Source: Capitella teleta (lineage: Eukaryota; Annelida; Polychaeta; Capitellidae). Taken from it: a stretch of DNA of 64,000 nt. This document shows, in pieces, positions 1 to 11,911 of the stretch. The notes under the pieces were generated by a model, which ran no database searches, was not told where the DNA came from, and saw only the letters and a list, made by a program, of their open reading frames with translations. Within the stretch, counting starts at the first letter, position 1, and the number at the start of each line of letters is the position of its first letter. Made by a program: the position numbers and the translations under genes. The stretch covers positions 135,854 through 199,853 of the forward strand of contig KB304598.1 in the NCBI GenBank assembly GCA_000328365.1. The letters run 5' to 3'.

Positions 1-694
1 GGGTTCGTTATGGCGCTTGTTATTATCCCACACCTTTGTGCAACAAACTGAGCTTGGCTGCCTGTTTATCTGCCTGGCTATCAAGAGAGTTAGGCCATAA
101 TCATTTCATACATGTGTCCATTAGACCTTCATGCAGTAACGAAATATAATCCATTGCCTATTTATTGGCATACTTCGCCTAACATCTATCAAAGTGATAA
201 TTCATTTTATTACACAATAAAATGAAAAGAAATGGAGAATATCCAGAAAGGTATAAAGAAAAAATTTTCGATGAAGAAATTCGGTAAAATATTGCAAAAC
301 AATGCTCTGGGTGAGTTATATAAACTGAATGATAAGTTCACGATGTAGAATACTAAGTAAGTATTAGGCAAAGCAGTACGAGGATCCACCCGAACCAACA
401 ATTAATTCAACTGAACTTTCAAGATGAGTTGACAATGGATTTCGATTTTAAAGGGACGAACTTCACACCATGCAAATGGACAATTCACAAATCATTATAT
501 GGTTTCAGCCGGTTTCAGCGCGGTGGATTAACTTGTGTTGGTCTTTGGCGTTGCAGCTGCCTGCCAACGTTAGCTTAATCGCCTGCCTTGTGTTAAGACA
601 GCAGCCGTAGTCTCTGATATCCCGCAGTTAGAAAGCAGCGAGTGGTCGGTCGCTCATAGCTGGTGTGTGTTAGCCCTCTAGAAGGTGCATTGAG
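1..694. promoter_or_regulatory. 5' flank of the first C17orf98-like gene
   Basis: No ORF or repeat is recognised in the first 480 bases. From about 520 to 694 the base composition becomes more GC-rich, with several CpGs, and the stretch leads into a short ATG-containing exon with a strong GTGAGT donor. It probably holds the promoter and 5' UTR of the gene starting at 695. No TATA box is obvious. Confidence 0.3.
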
Positions 695-3600
695 ATGAAG
701 GATAACGACGCCATGTCTACAGAAGGGAATAAGGTGAGTTAATTAGGACTTTAATTAGCAGTCAATGTATCATTTGCATGCAATTGTGATAACCTGTATC
801 TAACACTGCCAATAAGTTGTAGTCAAGATATATACGCGTATTTATTTATAAATCAATGTATCTTATGTGACTCTGCAGTGCTGCCCAACTGCGTAACAAG
901 GCCGGTGCTGTGTATTACTGTCTATGGTGGTATGCAGGATAAAAAAACCCTTGGCATTCATAGATAAGAGTAGTGGGAAACCCCGATCCCGGGCCTTCTG
1001 TTCTGGCGCCCGTATCATCCGAATGGTTTGGGTGGAGCCGTAAAAGCCCATCATGTTCTCATATTATAAATCAATGTAAGTCATTTTTATTGCTTAGCTT
1101 AAGAGATTCTGTTTCTGAAATTGATCATAAGACGATCACGGTTGATTATAAATTGTTCGCCAGTGAAGCAACACTTCAATCTGAAGTTCGTTTTAGTGTT
1201 TACTTCTTTGAAGTGATGTAGACATAGCGGTTATCCATGCATCATTCATGTGTAGACATTTGTACAGCGAGCTATTCTTTTTGTGAGCTCTTCAAGTTAA
1301 GTATTAGAACACGGTGTTTGAATAAAATAATATGCGACTATATGGCCATGTAATTGAAATTTGTCAAGTGATACACATGCAACCAAATTGAAAAGCTTTT
1401 ATTGGACCAAAGACCAGAAGCACTTGCTTTTCACAAAGATTACATACATTGTATATTCATGTTATGCACCCATCATTGGGAGGATAGCTTAAACTTTGAG
1501 AGCAAGCTTACGCAGCGATGTACATTGAATTTGAAGCACGGCATAAAATGTATATATCCAGGTAATAATATAATAACATTATGTCAAATCGCTTTCTCAA
1601 ATAATCGCCGTATCCGCGGTTCCATTGATGAGACTATTGTTTGTGCTATCAAGGTAGATCACTCGCTTCTTTGATTGTTAAGCAGACGGAGTAGCTCATG
1701 GATGATGAAAGATGAAAGAAACATTGTTTTAAGTTTTAAAATTGTACAGCAAATGCATCACCGTTATACAATCAGCAATGAACAGGGTCATTAGCGTTTG
1801 GTGTTCATAATTGTTGCTTGGTGCTTGCGTTGCTCGGGGTTTTTCTGCAAGGGTGGTGCAAACTCAACCGCTAATTATGTCAGCCATTTTGAATACCGGA
1901 AGTGCAACGTGCTGATCTATTATTCTATAAGTCCAGCCATGATCACTCATATATCTGAGACAACAGATGTCTGTTATTATAATCGCCCATCTAGGCACCA
2001 ATTGACGGCCCTCTTCTCATAATTTCTTCTTCTCCTGTTCTTCTGCTGTATCTGTGTACACTTTTAATCCAAAATATACATTTTGAATCAAATCAGAGAA
2101 ATATGTCAGCTATTCACGGATAGCACAGGTAAGACGCCACCTCGTAACACTGAACGTTAATCACTAATCTCACGGATAATTACGGAGACAGGTAAACAGT
2201 GATAGGGCAATGATTACGTAACCGTCCATTTGGGGGCTTTTGAGATCGCCTAATCAACGGTTATTGAAGGAAAAATGTCGCGGAGATAATCCCCCATCGT
2301 GTCTCACGCATCTTAGCAATTAGATAATCCGTCCTCGTTAGATCACTCTTTCAATTTTTACAACAGAAACGTTCTCTTCTCTGCTTCTGTTGCCATGCAT
2401 CATTGCCATGACAACGTATTGACCAATCACCGGTATGCTTCTCATTTTTGATCCGATGCCGGCAAGTGTCGTTTCTGGATCATCAAATTTTAATCTTTGA
2501 TTGCATCCTTATGAGGTTGAATCTTATCGACTTTACTTATCCTGTTCGTTGTTAAATTGTGATCGTGACTCTTTCTCGTCGAATCGTTGATTTGGGCGTC
2601 CATGACTTAACGTGTGCACGTTGCTGGTAAATAAACAAAGTCCTCAACCCAATGTGTGAGTATTGTGTGCATTAAAATATACTGTGGCTCTCTGGCTGGG
2701 TCGATCCCGTTAAAATAAAATAAAATAAAATAAAATAAAATAAAATAAAATAAAATAAAATAAAATAAAATAAAATAAAATAAAATAAAATAAAATAAAA
2801 TAAAATAAAATTAAGTAACGTAAAGTAAAGTAAAATAAAATAAAATAAAATAAAATAGATTCAATGTAAGTATAAATCAAAGTGCATTGACACACTTTGC
2901 ATGTAAGTTGAAATATTACAAAAAAAATGAAGAAGTTATGTGATTTAATAAAGATCTCATCTGGAGTCGGTTCCTTCTTTAATTTGGACGATCTTTTTTT
3001 GTAATTGGAATGCTCTCACCCGAGACTCGTAACCTCCGGGTTTCTACAGCAACTTTCGACCATGGCTGGTCAAACAATATTTCGGGATTATATTGTATCA
3101 AATGTGTGTCAAGAATTTGTGCTATACGTGCTGTATGCAATGGTTGATTAATCGGGTTTTGCATCTATCGTCAATTTCTTCTTGAGAAAGTGACACTAAG
3201 GTGGATTCCGATGCCCAGAACACAGATGTGAATTGTATTTTTTATCAGGATATTCTGACTCAAGAGAGAAACAAAGCCGATTCACCAACTTTCGCGCCTG
3301 CATCAAATTATACCCTGGGCTATAATTCGTTCCGAGCCTAAGCCAATTCGCGTTGTATCCAACATCACTTTTCAATATGCAATATTTTTGCATTACGACG
3401 TTTTTTTTATATAGCTTTCCTAAATAAGCCATCACCCCAACTTAAAACAGTCGAAATCTTATTTTTATAAATTGATGTAAATTCCTGACATTCCAGACGA
3501 AGGAGACCACACCAAAGAGCCACATTCCGCAGCCGAACCAGGGAAACCAATCCCCGCGCGGCCCTCGGCACCCGTACGACCCGAACCACCCCCTAGCGGC

Positions 3601-4150
3601 CTCTCCCAGGATCTCCCCAAACAAGTTGAGCTACCGTCGCCTGTGCATGCCCACCCCAAGTGCACAACGGATTAGGGAGCGAGAAAAGCAGTTTGTGAAT
3701 GACGCAGTTGTCACGGAACGACGACGAACGAAATATAAAGACATCATCCCGAAATACGACGCCGCGGTTGACGCCAACGCCCGCCAGTACTTCCAGAGGC
3801 CAGACGTCAAACGACTTATCTCGGTCACGTGTACACTCAAACCGGTCAGTACTCTTTCCATGTTCACAGCGGTATACATACATAATTGTCGCAATTTCTA
3901 AGTTCGGATTTTGGATATCCGGAGTTCGAATATGGATTTTTCTTTGCGTCTCTAGTTTTAGATTGTTTGGATTTCTGATAATACAATTGAATATTTCAAA
4001 TGTTGAATCAGATTTCACTGAAATATTAACATTGTTTTTGTTTTTTGTTTTTGTTTTTTTCTTATTTAACCTCGGAATCCTGAAGCAACAAGTGCTTATG
4101 TGTTGCAGTACCTGAAAGCCACCAGTTGTGAGTACACTCGTGAAAAATGA
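695..4150 (+). CDS. C17orf98-related small protein (3 coding exons, about 142 aa)
   Basis: The coding exons read as 695-733, 3497-3844 and 4109-4150. All junctions are phase 0 with GT-AG borders (GTGAGT and GTCAGT donors; TTCCAG and TTGCAG acceptors). The product starts MKDNDAMSTEGNK. It has a Pro/Asn-rich, probably disordered stretch (about 14-60), then a basic helix (REREKQFVNDAVVTERRRTK), then the segment DIIPKYDAAVDANARQYFQ. That segment resembles the IPPYNxxxDxxARxYF region of human C17orf98 and the matching region of the clearer homologue at 10.8-11.9 kb. It lacks the C-terminal GYNGxFGYRRNTP block. A role in cilia or sperm is only a guess from the family. The last short exon is the least certain part. 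Confidence 0.5.
868..1055 (+). repeat. tRNA-derived SINE, 3' part only (copy 1)
   Basis: This block matches the body of the SINE at 35.5-35.9 kb (reverse) and 53.3-53.6 kb (forward). Shared features are the CTGCCCAACTGC segment, TGTCTATGGTGGTATGCAGG, the GGGAAACCCCGATCCCGGG stretch and the ending GGAGCCGTAAAA. The tRNA-like head with the Pol III A and B boxes is missing, so the copy is 5' truncated. It lies in intron 1 of the first C17orf98-related gene. Confidence 0.7.
2712..2856. repeat. (TAAAA)n microsatellite
   Basis: A long, nearly pure pentanucleotide TAAAA array with a short interruption near 2810-2832. Its reverse strand reads as an artificial Phe/Ile/Leu/Tyr-rich ORF, which is not a gene. 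Confidence 0.95.
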
Positions 4151-4667
4151 CTACGATGAAGATGCACGTCATGTTGATTGCGAGTTTCTTTAGAAATTGG
4201 GAAGGACTCGCACGCGAATCACGTAAACGGACTTCATGTATAGGAAACTTTGCTATCTCTATAGGTTTGGCACAAAAACTAACTTCATGTTATTTGGTCC
4301 GGCTCACCAGTTGCAAGTGCAACAATTCTGAAATTTGAGCCCTGGTCGATTTTAGGTCATTAGACACAATATCATGCAAACCCACTAGTAATTATTTAGC
4401 ATCATTTTATTGTTAATGTTTATGTATTTTATCGATGCGTGCTGCTATTTTTCTATGCATTGGCTTTACCTTCTCTGAAATCCGTCCGATTCTCATTGAA
4501 TGTGATTTAAAGTATTCTTCGACACGACTCTGTTGATTCATTTCCACAATTCGATTCGTTTAACTTTGCATACAAAAGAAACAACGGATCAATGCGAATG
4601 CATTCCTTTGCTCAAATGCAATATTTCTCTCTCATAGGCTGGTCTTTTAGTGGCGAGACGATTACAC

Positions 4668-4673
4668 AATAAA
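4668..4673 (+). terminator. Candidate poly(A) signal, first C17orf98-related gene
   Basis: AATAAA about 520 bases after the proposed stop codon at 4148-4150. It is the first canonical hexamer I noticed downstream of that stop. Confidence 0.3.
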
Positions 4674-4929
4674 AATATCGATAATATTGATGACTATTTC
4701 GACATGCATATTCTTTTTGCTGGCCCTGATGTGATGTTTGGGTGCTGTCCAACACTGCTTGAAAACTGTGCGCAATTTTTTTTACTAATTACATAACAAT
4801 TACTGAGGCTCTCTGCACACTGAATGATGAAGGTGGAGGAACATTGATATTGGATTATATTTATTATTTATCAATATATTATTATTGTATGAACCACAGC
4901 GCAAGGCTTTGTCCGTGTTGTTGAATTTG

Positions 4930-5095
4930 TTAATTTTCTTAATTTTTTTTTAATTATTATTATTTTTATTATTATTATTTTTTTGTATTATGCATTGTGT
5001 TTTAATGCTGTATGGATATGAGGGTTTTCAGCCCACGTTGTTCCCCGGGAGTCGAACCCACGACTCTCTGTATACGCGGAACAAGCACGTATACT
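4930..5095 (-). repeat. Possible 5'-truncated tRNA-derived SINE
   Basis: Read on the minus strand there is a Pol III B-box-like GGTTCGACTCCC at about 5046-5057, followed by a body and an (AAT)n-rich tail around 4935-4990. No A box or acceptor stem is visible upstream, so this is not an intact tRNA gene. It differs from the SINE family at 0.9, 35.5 and 53.3 kb. Confidence 0.3.
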
Positions 5096-5467
5096 TATAT
5101 TAAATGATCTATTAATTACAATTGAATTGAATTAACTGAATTCATCGCGAATTCATAAAGGAGAGATTGCTACGAGGGTAAAAATTGTCAGAAGTAATTA
5201 TTCATAACGCAGGCTGTGGCGATCACGTGATGTATGTCGTTACAATGAGTTACAACTTCATCATCTGTAAATAATTTATTAGTCTATGCTTTTAAAAGCT
5301 CAAGGAGTCGAGATATTGGCGTGTGTTAACAGCTTCGTATTAATCGATTTCGTTTAATGCGATTAACTAATCGTTTTAGCTAAATAAATAAAGCATTAAC
5401 GGACTAAACGCCATGAGGCCGCTCTTGGTTTACACGCAAATCGCTTGAAATCAATAGTACGCAAACA

Positions 5468-5535
5468 TATAATCATAACGCACATGAAGAGGTACCAACC
5501 AACTTTGTTGGTACCTCTTCATCTGCGTTATGATT
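5468..5535. repeat. Near-perfect hairpin-forming inverted repeat
   Basis: Arms of about 28 bases (AATCATAACGCA, then AT-GAAGAGGTACCAAC) are mirrored around a loop of a few bases at about 5500, with one or two mismatches. No coding potential. It could be a minimal foldback element or a cruciform-forming site. Confidence 0.75.
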
Positions 5536-5618
5536 TTTTATTAGTGCGTTATGATAATTTATACGTTATGCTGATCTCGCAATGCTTCACTTGTTCCCTG
5601 GTCATATACATGTATATA

Positions 5619-6040
5619 CAGTGAAACCCCACTAACTCGAACTTGAAGGGACCAGCGAAAACACTTCGTTTTCGACGAATCAGGGTTTTCGAATTCTCAA
5701 CATTTTGGTAACGTTATGATCTATGCGATGACGTTATAATAGCGTATTGATCTCAAATTACGTTTTGATAGCGTAATGACCTGCCCTTGAACACTTTAAA
5801 GCTGCCCGAAAAAAATATTAATATAAAACGATTTGTTTTGGGTAGTTCGCGTTGTTTAAGGAACTTCATTTGAATCATCTGTTCGATCTTCTCGGAATTC
5901 TTGATCCAAGTTGACAGGGTGCTTGGTGGGATTCCAAACTTATCGGCGATGGCCTTTTTCTTCTCTCCAGCTTCAGCTTCGCTGATCGCCAGGAACTTGG
6001 TCTCCAGGGTTGCACACGTGAACTTTCGTTTAGTCGCCAT
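5619..6040 (-). mobile_element. pogo/Tigger DNA transposon, internally deleted
   Basis: The end at 5619 is a pogo-type terminal sequence (CAGTGAAACCCCACTAACTC) next to a TA target dinucleotide. On the minus strand from 6040 an ORF encodes about 60 residues of the N-terminal CENP-B/psq-type helix-turn-helix of Tigger transposases (MATKRKF, then KKKAIADKFGIPPSTLSTWI). After that the frame diverges and runs into the terminal sequence, so the catalytic DDE domain is missing. I could not find the second terminal repeat beyond 6040. It is a non-autonomous derivative. Confidence 0.75.
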
Positions 6041-6882
6041 GATTGCAGAGATGTCTCGAAGAGTCAGTTATTTGACCATGTAGAAATGCAACATTCGTCT
6101 GATTCTTTTATTTCACCTGCTCTCATGGATCCTATAGTTGGGCCCTTCTTTTTTAACTGATCAATTAAAGAAATGATAATTTCCATGATTACAGCGAAGG
6201 ATTTTATTCAGAGTGAAATGACTAACCCAGCATTTTTCTAGCAGGCAACTCCATCGTGTCATTGGAATTGATCTGCATTTTCGAAAAGTAAACAAATGTT
6301 GGAAAATTAGTTCTTGTAGGCATTTAATCCCAGAATAAAACTCGATACATGTAATTATAACCATCAAAATCCGAAAAATGAGTTGGAAAAAAAAGTATAC
6401 ACGATGCACTATATATTAATTAGGTCAAAGTGTTAAAATGTAGGAAGCAGAATGACCGGATAACTTGCACGTTGCCCAATGGCGACCGTTGGTTCGCTCG
6501 CTTAAGAAATTGAGAACTAGTATTTTCGTCATAATGCACCCAAGACCGATGAAATTACGCGTAAGTAAATTGTAATTAAGGTTTCGTTCGAATAATCATT
6601 GTTTTTTTCTTCAAACTGTTGAGTTAAACTGAACAGTACGTGTATTCGCGGTTTTTATTTTATCGGTGATGGTCACGCTTTGCTGCTACCTTCTTTTAAA
6701 ATATTTCCTAAAACACGATATATTATTATTTTTTAAATCAGTTGTTTCTTGTTCAATTGCATAAAATGCAACAAATCACAGCGGGACATATCCAAGTTTC
6801 GGTTTTATCTGAACATGATATACATTTATAACATGAATTGACATGAATTGACTTGCATAAACATAATGCTACTGATGTGGCC

Positions 6883-7971
6883 CAGGAGTCCCCAAATTTT
6901 TCGGGGGGAGGGCCAGATAGTAAACCTCAGGGTAGTCCGTGGGCCAAAGAAAAAATACGGAACGGATAGAAATGCAATTAATTCAAGATTTTCCCAAAAT
7001 GTGTGCATGCTGATAGGGTCCTTACCTGGCTAAAATTAAAGCGCTTATCCAATCTTATTAGAACCAAACCATAGCAAGCTTGGATGGCGCTCAAGTGGCG
7101 CAGCCACTCTAGGGGGGTCCGGTGGTAACCCCCTTCCCTCTCGGGAAAATTTCAATTAACATTACTCAAACATGCAAATTTGAGACTCTCAAAATGGTTT
7201 TAACGCAGATAAAATTGTGGGAAGGCACTGCTATTTTGCTGTGGTGAGAACCCTGAGTCATTGCATGATAAACATGATGTTGTTTATCAACGACTAATGA
7301 GGAGATGTCAGGTTTCATTGAACCCAAAGAGAACTTAATCAGGTCCATGAGGCTGGCGCTATTTTAGCTGTGACCAGAGGCACTTTCTGGCCAGCTTCAT
7401 CCAGGTTTCTGCCTCTTCAGCTGCTGGCATCTTTGAGGAATGGCAATCTGCCTGGCTTTTGCTGAGGGGAGATTCTTGTTCTCCACTTTGAAGTAGGCTG
7501 CATGAATCATCTCCAGGTGGCGTCCAATGTAGTAATCTTTGGCAGCAATCGTGATGTCACAAATCAAGTAAATATGGGTATTATTTCGCTCAATGTAGAA
7601 GTTCTTATCACTATGATTCAAATGCGAGCTCACAGGTAAATACGGCGACGTGCGCTATCCGTCAGTCTGGTGTGAATGCCTGAAACACCGAGCCAATCAG
7701 TGAGAGCCCTCTAGAATAACTTACTTAATCGCCAAAGCTTTTTCGTTACAACGAAGTAGGTCTATGATCTCGATTGAATCTGGCCCGCACTCCGGTTGGA
7801 ATTGAAAATAAATTGTGAGGGGGGGAAAAAAAGAAGTTAAAAATAATATTTTCTTTCTTCCACTTGAACAGATACCCGCGGGCCATATTTAAAAGTAAAG
7901 CATTGGAAAGGCGGCGGGCCACTGCGAGGGGCCTCGCGGGTCGGACGTGGGCTGGAGTTTCTAGACTCCTG
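6883..7971 (-). mobile_element. hAT-type DNA transposon remnant
   Basis: The left end begins CAGGAGTCCCCAAATTTTTC and is rich in GGGCC motifs. The right end, read in reverse, begins CAGGAGTCTAGAAACTCC. These are related short inverted termini of the kind seen in hAT elements. On the minus strand at 7397-7633 an ORF resembles the N-terminal zinc-finger region of hAT/ZBED transposases (IYLICDITIAAKDYYIGRHL, then HAAYFKV). The catalytic domain is absent, and the flanks show no clear 8-bp target duplication, so the copy is old and internally deleted. Confidence 0.6.
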
Positions 7972-8040
7972 TCGGTTATGCGAGGGAAAGTACATATGTA
8001 TAACATTTCTTACACACCCAAAATTCTGCAGGCCTATTTC

Positions 8041-8165
8041 ATTCCCCCAACAAACCGCAGTACAGGTTCAAGATCTCTGAACCCAATCGAATGGCTTTGG
8101 CGTTTACTTATGCAATTCCTAAGTGTTCTGCGGTCAATACACAGCGCCAATAAGTTAGTTCGATA
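8041..8165 (+). mobile_element. Possible Tc1/mariner transposase scrap
   Basis: One frame reads SRSLNPIEWLWRLL, similar to the SPDLNPIEHLW motif of Tc1/mariner transposases. Only about 40 residues are readable and no terminal repeats are visible. Chance resemblance is possible. Confidence 0.25.
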
Positions 8166-8609
8166 TGTTTGTGAGCCACACTTACAGTCACAAGCAGATC
8201 AATTCGGGCAACACAAACGCACGACTCCGAAGGCACAGTGCCTCGCACAGTGCCAGGCAATTCTCATTGATACCACAAACAATCTGTAAAGCAAGAGCAA
8301 TGACAGGTTCACCCAAGAGCATTCGTGCTACATGTACATATATGTATACATGTTCAATGTTAATTTAATCCCACAACAGTTACTTTGAGGGAATATTGAA
8401 ATTGTGGATCAATTCCCAATATAATAACGGCACACAATTGAATAATACCGATTACAAAGGCACAGTTAATGATGTTTGGGTTCAATTAATCCAGTCTCAA
8501 GTTTGAGACTCTAATATCGAATCACGAATTGATTTATTCTCGTTGATCCAAGTGAAGAAAAATAATTGTGTCGATATTTTTTTTCTGGCCCGAAGCCCTT
8601 GGTGGTTGC

Positions 8610-8678
8610 TACCTTAGTGATTGGAGTGGAGGCCATCTTGTAACACAGGTGTTTAGTTTGGAGCTGTCGCTGCAAAAG
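8610..8678 (+). other. Candidate non-coding first exon, second C17orf98-like gene
   Basis: A GC-richer stretch with a GCCATCTTG motif ends at a strong donor (AAAAG then GTATGTGATA). It contains no ATG and lies 2.1 kb upstream of the acceptor at 10,735. This fits a 5' UTR exon spliced to the exon carrying the start codon at 10,768. Confidence 0.35.
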
Positions 8679-8942
8679 GTATGTGATATATTATATTTAT
8701 TATAGGTATTGTTTGATAGTTATTGGCACTATGATGCAATACCCGGTACATTGCATGTCATATACTTTGTGTAGAGTTGCATGGTGTGTAGAAATGGATA
8801 CATTATTCTCTTTTGAAGAAGTGAGTGGATTTTGGAGCACCATCGTTGTACATTGAAGGGAGGGGAAGAGTCGTCGAATTATTCGTTGTTACATCTAAGA
8901 TACTTCAAGTTGCCTCTCACGTCAATCAAATGCCCAGAATCC

Positions 8943-9641
8943 TTAAAGGGAGGGAGAACTGGTTAAAAATGGACTTTGAGTCGTTATTTGATGCACCAAA
9001 AATGATTCCTATGCCTGGCCCACACAAGGAATATCATCCCTAACAATTTCGCGGGAGATATATTGCTAACTAGGCGTGACGTCAGGAGCTGTGATGAAAC
9101 ACCGAGTTCGCCATCTTTTACGATGGGCCTCGTCATATCACCGTGTCCTGCGACTAAACCCCTGGATAATTTTTTCTTTTCTTTTCGGAAATAGATAGAA
9201 TAATCATTTTGCCACCAGTCAGGCGCGAAAATTTTTTTTTTCGCTATTTTTCTTATTTTAACAAGCGATTTTCTAGGACACCTACCATGTTTCTCATCCT
9301 GAGACAGTAAAAAGGTCAGCCAGAGTGCACCACGCATGCACTTTCGTTTCGTAAACAACAGAGATGTCCTTTTATGGCAAAGATGATCTGCTCTGATTGG
9401 CTGAAATCGATAGCTTCACGAGGGGAACGGGGCCAGTCACGGCAAGCCTTCAGCTGACGTTTGCCTCCTATACTTCGTAATGGAAGTCATTCTCCCATAG
9501 GCGCAATGCTAACCCCGATATTCGGAATGGATTATATCCTTACGCTTGCATCCAGGCATGGTGTTTTTGGCACGGAATGCTATCAATTGGTGCTATGAGT
9601 CAATAGAACATGACTTAAAATTCAGTTCCCCATCCCTTTAA
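8943..9641 (-). mobile_element. TTAA-type MITE, copy 1 (full length)
   Basis: An element of about 700 bp with inverted ends TTAAAGGGAGGGAGAACT and, in reverse, TTAAAGGGATGGGGAACT. The TTAA may be the target duplication, as in piggyBac-like elements. It is clearly homologous to copies at 54,341-55,053 and 60,503-61,179. The minus strand has a frame of about 124 codons (9358-8984) that is nearly the same in copy 2. I do not recognise this putative protein. Confidence 0.85.
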
Positions 9642-10767
9642 TTTCGTTGTTACGTCATTGGTTGGGGAGATTGGTTACAACCCAATAGTGATCTCAGTGT
9701 CGGTTTATATTTTCTGTTTCAAATGATGTTCAAATGAGGCCCTTTTTTGACACGTATAAATCCTTGATTTACTATCATTAGTTCCTTGTTAATTTCACAT
9801 TGAAGCACCACTCTCCTATCCAACAAACTTATTTATGATTGGAGGTGACTGTAATTGCTCCACTCGGAGACCTCTCACGTAATATCATCATCATGCTGCA
9901 TCTCATATTCCAAGTGTATAATTGCCATACTGTATTATCTACAAGTGGTGTTTCGGACTTGATCGGGTATCAGTTGGAGTTTATACTTCTAATAAGTATC
10001 GGAATGTGATCGCGGAGAATAGTTGTCCTTTTATAATACTTGTTCATTCTATTCACCTGATATAGCTAGGTGTCCTATCGTTTTCGTCTGCCTGCCAGAC
10101 GTAAGGGATCATACATTCACCTAGATCTCCACGAGATTACAAGGAACAAAAATGGAATAATAAAATCGATACAGCCCACAATAAAGAGCTTATATTTACT
10201 CACTCTACTTTGTTCACAAATCGATGCCTTCACGGTTCAATACATTTGTTCACACAACATACGTTTCATTCGCGCCACCCGATATTGTGCTCAGTTAAAG
10301 ACATATGTGAGGGTCCATGGCAAAACATAAGTTCCTGAGTATTTTGGTGCAAAAATCATGCAGATATCTCAAGGGGTTGCAAAGTTACAGCGTTTTGAAG
10401 TTCGAAACTTCAAAAACCATAGATACCATAGATCAATAGAGCGGATCTTCATTGCATAAGTAGATTCAAGAGAGGCCCCAGTCTGCGCAGGCGTTTCAAT
10501 TGTTATCATTATAGAGTCTGTCCAAAATGTATTTCGATAACCTACTCCCGCTTATTATATTTCCCGCTCGTCTGATTATTTTTGGTTGGTTCACCAGAGT
10601 CCAAACCTCAGATTCCTGACAGAAGGTTCGCAAGAGATGGCATTGTTTTGCCAAGGGTGCTATCACAATTAAAACACGTTCATGTCTAGAATGTCTGAAT
10701 TTGATCTGATACAAAGTGTTCTTTTTTGGCTGCAGTGGGAGAAAGACGTGAAGCCTCACGTGTCACA

Positions 10768-11911
10768 ATGAGAGACACGATGTCAACTCGAAGAAGCAGC
10801 AGCACCCGACAAACAAAGAAAAACCCCAACATCACCTACCTGACTCCGCCCACCCCCGCCCCCCAAGAAATCATCCGCCTAGAACGAGGCTTCACCCTCG
10901 ACTGCATCGCCTGCTCCTCCATCTCCACCGATTATTCCAAGACCAACCCCAAAGTCGCTCCCATCATCATGCCGTACAATTCCCAGAAGGACAAACACTG
11001 CAACCAGTACTTCCGTTTCCATGGTGTTGGCAAAACACTCGATCAAACTGGACAGGTTTGTGTTCTTTGTTAAGTCGACTTAACAAACAGACAAAAGATT
11101 GACTTGTAGAGGCATTATAGTAGTGGTGGATATTGGGTAGATATATTTGAAATGGGAAAATATTCCTTGGTAGTTTAGTGGGGTAAAATATTTTTATCGC
11201 AAATTACCTTATGGCAATTAATGGCTGTAATTAATTTCACCGCAAATTATCACAAGGTAATTTGCGGTGAAATTAATTACAGCCCCAAATATTTTACCCC
11301 ACTATAAACTACCAAGGAAAAAAAAAAAAAAAAAAAAAAACCCAGACGGATCACAATTACCTTCGTCTGTAATTTTCTGTAATCTGATTCCATGGTCTTT
11401 ATTACGGAACACGTAACACTTACCACCGGCGTGGGTTATGTAATCAAATGAGGTAGCTAAATTACATGGTGACCAAAATGGCGACGGCAATAATTAAAAC
11501 CAATAATTGTCCTCCGATGCACTCAGAAATAAATGAAGATGTGGTGCAGGGAAGGACATTTCCGTTATTATGATCTTATTGATGTTCTTTTCTGAAGAGC
11601 AAAGGCGGCTGCTCGATTGATGGTCCAGTAATCGACAAGTTCCAAGCAAGAGGGGCTGGCTTCCAATATCTGAGCTTGAGGAACCAGTTCGGAGCCGGTC
11701 AGTACTTTTGTGGAAATGGCGCAATTATTGACCTATATCTTTGTTCTATCTAGGTCACTCCCCGGAAACAGTCAACGGACATGCGCAGTTCATGCAAGGG
11801 GTCGCTCCTATCGTCGGTTACAATGGACTCTTTGGATATCGACGAAACACTCCTTGGCTTCGCCAGAAGACCAGTCCTTTCGGAACATCTTCAACGCTTA
11901 AAACACATTAA
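10768..11911 (+). CDS. C17orf98: C17orf98 orthologue (3 coding exons, 181 aa)
   Basis: The coding exons are 10768-11055, 11598-11697 and 11754-11911, with phases 0 and 1 and good GT-AG borders. The product aligns through its length with human C17orf98 as I remember it: LERGFTLDCIACSS, then MPYNSQKDKHCNQYF, GGCSIDGPVIDKF, FQYLSLRNQFGAG, and GYNGLFGYRRNTPWLRQ near the C-terminus. The N-terminal 35 residues are Ser/Thr/Arg/Pro-rich and extend beyond the human protein. There is no signal peptide or membrane segment. The family is small and poorly characterised. The start was chosen as the first ATG after the acceptor at 10,735; no earlier in-frame ATG exists in this exon. The upstream 5' UTR exon is probably near 8,678. 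Confidence 0.85.
11164..11319. repeat. Foldback MITE-like inverted repeat
   Basis: The outer arms (CCTTGGTAGTTTAGTGGGGT and its complement at about 11,295-11,319) and the inner arms (GGCTGTAATTAATTTCACCG and its complement at about 11,253-11,283) pair across most of the element, leaving little loop. A run of about 22 A follows directly. It lies in intron 1 of the coding part of the C17orf98 gene. Confidence 0.75.

Noticed and set aside
2710-2895. Minus-strand ORF rich in Phe, Ile, Leu and Tyr
   Set aside because: It is the translation of the (TAAAA)n microsatellite and has no other support.
5030-5095. A tRNA gene on the minus strand
   Set aside because: Only a B-box/T-arm-like segment is present. 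No acceptor stem, D arm or A box can be found.
10070-10330. 86-codon plus-strand ORF
   Set aside because: It has no splice context, no known motif and no repeat match. It is in the region upstream of the C17orf98 coding exons and is of a length expected by chance.
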